A DNA stretch of 64,000 nt. Source: UBA817 sp049889215. GTDB lineage: Bacteria > Margulisbacteria > Marinamargulisbacteria > UBA817. Below are positions 61,960 through 64,000 of this stretch, piece by piece (position 1 is the first letter of the stretch; the number at the start of each line of letters is the position of its first letter). The stretch is taken from NCBI GenBank assembly GCA_049889215.1, contig JBMHDV010000018.1, positions 59,952 to 123,951 of the forward strand, written 5' to 3'. The notes under the pieces were generated by a model. The model was not told the origin of the DNA. It searched no databases and worked only from the letters and a program-made list of their open reading frames with translations. The position numbers and the translations under genes were made by a program.

Positions 61960-61963
61960 AAAG

Positions 61964-61991
61964 TGTACAAATCAAAAATGTGTGATACTAT
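61964..61991 (+). promoter_or_regulatory. Likely infA promoter
   Basis: TGTACA (61964-61969) and TACTAT (61986-61991) preceded by TGTGA form an extended -10 type promoter with 16-base spacing. Transcription would start within about 10 bases of the infA ATG at 62006, giving a very short or absent leader. Confidence 0.35.
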
Positions 61992-62005
61992 CTATCCATA
62001 CGATT

Positions 62006-62227
62006 ATGGCAAAAAATAACGATACAATCGAAGTAACAGGTAAAGTAATGGAATGCTTTAAAGGCGGTAAGTTTTTAATTAAACTTGATTCTGGCCAAGA
62101 AATTACAGCATATTTATCTGGCCGGATGAAGAAGTTCCGCATTCGTGTATTGTTAGGTGACAATGTAAAAGTTGAACTTTCCCCTTATGATCTGACCATT
62201 GGAAGGATCACCTTTAGAAGTAAGTAA
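62006..62227 (+). CDS. infA: Translation initiation factor IF-1
   Basis: A 73-residue OB-fold protein: MAKNNDTIEVTGKVMECFKGGKF, DSGQEITAYLSGRMKKFRIRVLLGD and VELSPYDLTIGRITFR, the complete IF-1 pattern. It binds the 30S A site. The ATG at 62006 gives the standard length; no Shine-Dalgarno is visible before it. It is 5 bases before the helicase gene. Confidence 0.96.
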   Translation: MAKNNDTIEVTGKVMECFKGGKFLIKLDSGQEITAYLSGRMKKFRIRVLLGDNVKVELSPYDLTIGRITFRSK

Positions 62228-62232
62228 TTCTC

Positions 62233-63528
62233 ATGACAATACAATTTGATTCGCTTGGCTTAACTGAAGCCACGGTAGCGACACTTACCAAACGTGGCTA
62301 TCAAACCCCCACAGATATTCAACAACAGCTCATTCCTGAGTTTTTAAATGACGAAACTGATTTAATTGCGCAAGCTGCAACGGGTACAGGAAAGACTGGC
62401 GCATTTGGCATTCCGTTGGTTGATCAGTTGGACGTTAAAACCCCTGGCATTCATGGTTTGGTTATTGCGCCAACCCGAGAATTGGCCACGCAGGTTGCCA
62501 AAGAGTTACGTGCATTCGCAAAAGGTAAAAAAATTGACATCGCTGAGTTTTGTGGCGGCCTTGGCATGCGCGAACAAATTCAACAACTCAAAAAAATTAC
62601 AAAGCCAACCATTGCAGTTGGTACACCGGGCCGAGTGATTGATCATTTATCAAAAAAGAGAATGCGTGTGGACACGTTGCGTTGGTTTATTATTGATGAA
62701 GTTGATGAAATGTTAAACTTTGGCTTTAAAGAAGACATGGATCAAATAGTCAGCTTTTTACCCAAGGATCGCAGAACCATTATTTTATCAGCAACATTAC
62801 CCAAATTTGTTATGAAAGTGGCCAAGCAGTATTTAGGTAAATACGAAATGATTAATGCAATGGCCGGCGAATCAGAAAAACCAAATATTCATGAACAGTA
62901 TTATCGCATCAAAAAAATTAGCAAATATCAATTGTTATGCCGTGTAATGGATGCCATGGAAGGCTTTTATGGCTTCATTTTTTGCAATACAAAACGCGAA
63001 GTTGATGAACTTGCAAGCAAGCTCCTCAAGTCCGGTTACCCGGTAGAAAGTTTGCATGGCGATTTATCTCAAGCTCAACGAAACCGCGCGTTTGACCGTT
63101 TTAAATCAAAGCAATGCAGCATTTTAGTTGTTACAGATGTTGCGGCCCGCGGCATCGATGTGAAAAATATTTCTCATGTTATTAATTTTGCAGTGCCTCA
63201 AAACTTGGAGGTCTACACGCATCGAATCGGTCGTACAGGTCGCGCCGGTCAAGCGGGTGTGGCAATAACCTTTGTAACCGATAACCAAATGTTCAAGTTC
63301 AAGCGCTTATTAAAAGAACGCACCATCGACAAGATGGCCATCCCAAGCCCGGCAGATATCATGGCAAATAAAAAACGCTCGTTTTTTGATCAAATTAAAG
63401 GCGTTAAAGCCAAGCCATTTTACGCAGAACTCGCCCAAGAACTGTTGGATGAACTTCCCCCAGAAGAAGCAATTAGTGGCTTATTGCAACTTCGCTGCTA
63501 TGACTTATTTAGCAAACGTAACTATTAA
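62233..63528 (+). CDS. DEAD-box RNA helicase with DEVD motif II
   Basis: A 431-residue DEAD-box helicase. Q motif (FDSLGLTEATVATL... YQTPTDIQQQLIP), Walker A AATGTGKTGAF, PTRELATQV, GTPGRVIDHL, motif II IIDEVDEML (Val in place of Ala in DEAD), SATLP, and C-terminal motifs DVAARGIDVKN and HRIGRTGRAG. It has a short C-terminal extension, less than DeaD/CsdA of Escherichia coli, so it resembles RhlE/CshA-size helicases that remodel rRNA or mRNA. It probably shares the infA transcript. Confidence 0.93.
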   Translation: MTIQFDSLGLTEATVATLTKRGYQTPTDIQQQLIPEFLNDETDLIAQAATGTGKTGAFGIPLVDQLDVKTPGIHGLVIAPTRELATQVAKELRAFAKGKKIDIAEFCGGLGMREQIQQLKKITKPTIAVGTPGRVIDHLSKKRMRVDTLRWFIIDEVDEMLNFGFKEDMDQIVSFLPKDRRTIILSATLPKFVMKVAKQYLGKYEMINAMAGESEKPNIHEQYYRIKKISKYQLLCRVMDAMEGFYGFIFCNTKREVDELASKLLKSGYPVESLHGDLSQAQRNRAFDRFKSKQCSILVVTDVAARGIDVKNISHVINFAVPQNLEVYTHRIGRTGRAGQAGVAITFVTDNQMFKFKRLLKERTIDKMAIPSPADIMANKKRSFFDQIKGVKAKPFYAELAQELLDELPPEEAISGLLQLRCYDLFSKRNY

Positions 63529-63530
63529 AC

Positions 63531-64000
63531 TTAGTTTAGTGGATGCCCGGTAACAATTTCATAAAGTGTGACCGGCGCTGGATTCTGCAATCGCAGTAGC
63601 CCTGCCAAGTGGTCAGCATGGGTTGCCAACCCAATGCGATTTAAAAATAATTCAATGGCATCCAGTTTATAGCCCAACCGTTTTTGGTCCCCTGATCGTA
63701 AGCGAATGGTTTTCATTTTGTGAATCACACGGTTTCGAACCTCAAGTGCTGGCACACCTGCTTGTTGTTCCACAATACAGAGCCGATTATAAATAATGCC
63801 CAACATCGGGTTAAAGCCATCTGCGCATTGCCGTTCAAAAAAGTAGTCTGGGCCACCCTCAAATGTTTTTGCAATGGCCTGACGATCAGGAAGAGATCCC
63901 TTACGGTGGCCACTTAACCCGACCTCTTCTTGTAGAATCTGCCCATAATCAATGGAGGTTAATGCTTTTCCTTGGCGAGCATTCAATCGGTTACCAATTA
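63531..64000 (-). CDS. Unrecognised protein, 5' end beyond window
   Basis: A minus-strand frame open to the right edge of the window, with at least 156 residues (IGNRLNARQGKAL at the edge). It has no stop on the upstream side, so the start lies outside. Segments such as GQILQEEVGLSGHRKG, GGPDYFFERQCAD and GYKLDAIELFLNRIGL do not match a family I recognise. It converges with the helicase gene, two bases apart. The sequence continues for an unknown distance. Confidence 0.6.
   Translation of the reverse strand, partial: IGNRLNARQGKALTSIDYGQILQEEVGLSGHRKGSLPDRQAIAKTFEGGPDYFFERQCADGFNPMLGIIYNRLCIVEQQAGVPALEVRNRVIHKMKTIRLRSGDQKRLGYKLDAIELFLNRIGLATHADHLAGLLRLQNPAPVTLYEIVTGHPLN

Noticed and set aside
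1..64000. CRISPR arrays, tRNA or rRNA genes
   Set aside because: I saw no regularly spaced repeat-spacer pattern and no tRNA cloverleaf in the gaps; the repeats present are in-frame coding repeats or the menG duplicate.

Overview
The window comes from an AT-rich, gene-dense Gram-negative (diderm) bacterium. Evidence for an outer membrane includes predicted beta-barrels, ExbB/ExbD/TonB, a short secretin, lipoproteins and an SLH-domain protein. Many neighbouring genes overlap by 4-26 bases and convergent genes often touch, so the chromosome is compact. The mix of a complete Na+-NQR, menaquinone genes, a mitochondrial-type aconitase and several effector-like proteins suggests a respiring bacterium that interacts with a eukaryotic host. 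I cannot fix the phylum from the sequence; the ribosomal proteins, GltX and MenD would settle it.

Layout. 1-2.06 kb: the rpsF-ssb-ssb-rpsR-rplI operon on the minus strand. 2.1-4.4 kb: a leucine-rich-repeat gene with a possible NEL-type ubiquitin-ligase domain, flanked by a 32-bp direct repeat of the menG start. 4.4-7.9 kb: menG-menF-menD. 8-14 kb: aconitase, a small DPBB-like protein, gltX, nnrD and an atypical kinase, ending against comM. 15.6-22.3 kb: nqrABCDEF-apbE. 22.3-29.5 kb: a tight minus-strand operon that is the most striking feature. It runs repeat lipoprotein, shortened FliF, FliG-like, MotA, MotB, FliM-like, three envelope proteins and NqrM. This looks like a flagellar rotor and stator with no filament, hook, rod or export genes in the visible operon. 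29.6-35.5 kb: rmuC, a possible nuclear-targeted effector, secreted proteins and a mini-secretin operon. 35.6-44.5 kb: SulP and MATE transporters, a 31-residue leader peptide coupled to a patatin, an insertion sequence, cysQ, two PEGA-like proteins and rlmN. 44.6-56.4 kb: effector-like genes including a 2,245-residue protein with two IQ motifs and a SecA/helicase-like motor. 56.6-64 kb: ridA, a LOG-family protein, exbB-exbD-tonB with two surface proteins, infA, a DEAD-box helicase and a gene cut by the window end.

How the parts may work together: NQR oxidises NADH with menaquinone (MenF/MenD/MenG) and makes a sodium gradient. ApbE and NqrM are its flavin and iron maturation factors, and nqrM is the last gene of the rotary-motor operon, so sodium pumping and a sodium-driven motor may be linked. 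The effector-like proteins (LRR-NEL, IQ-motif giant, basic-tailed proteins) point to manipulation of a host cell, but no dedicated secretion system lies in this window.
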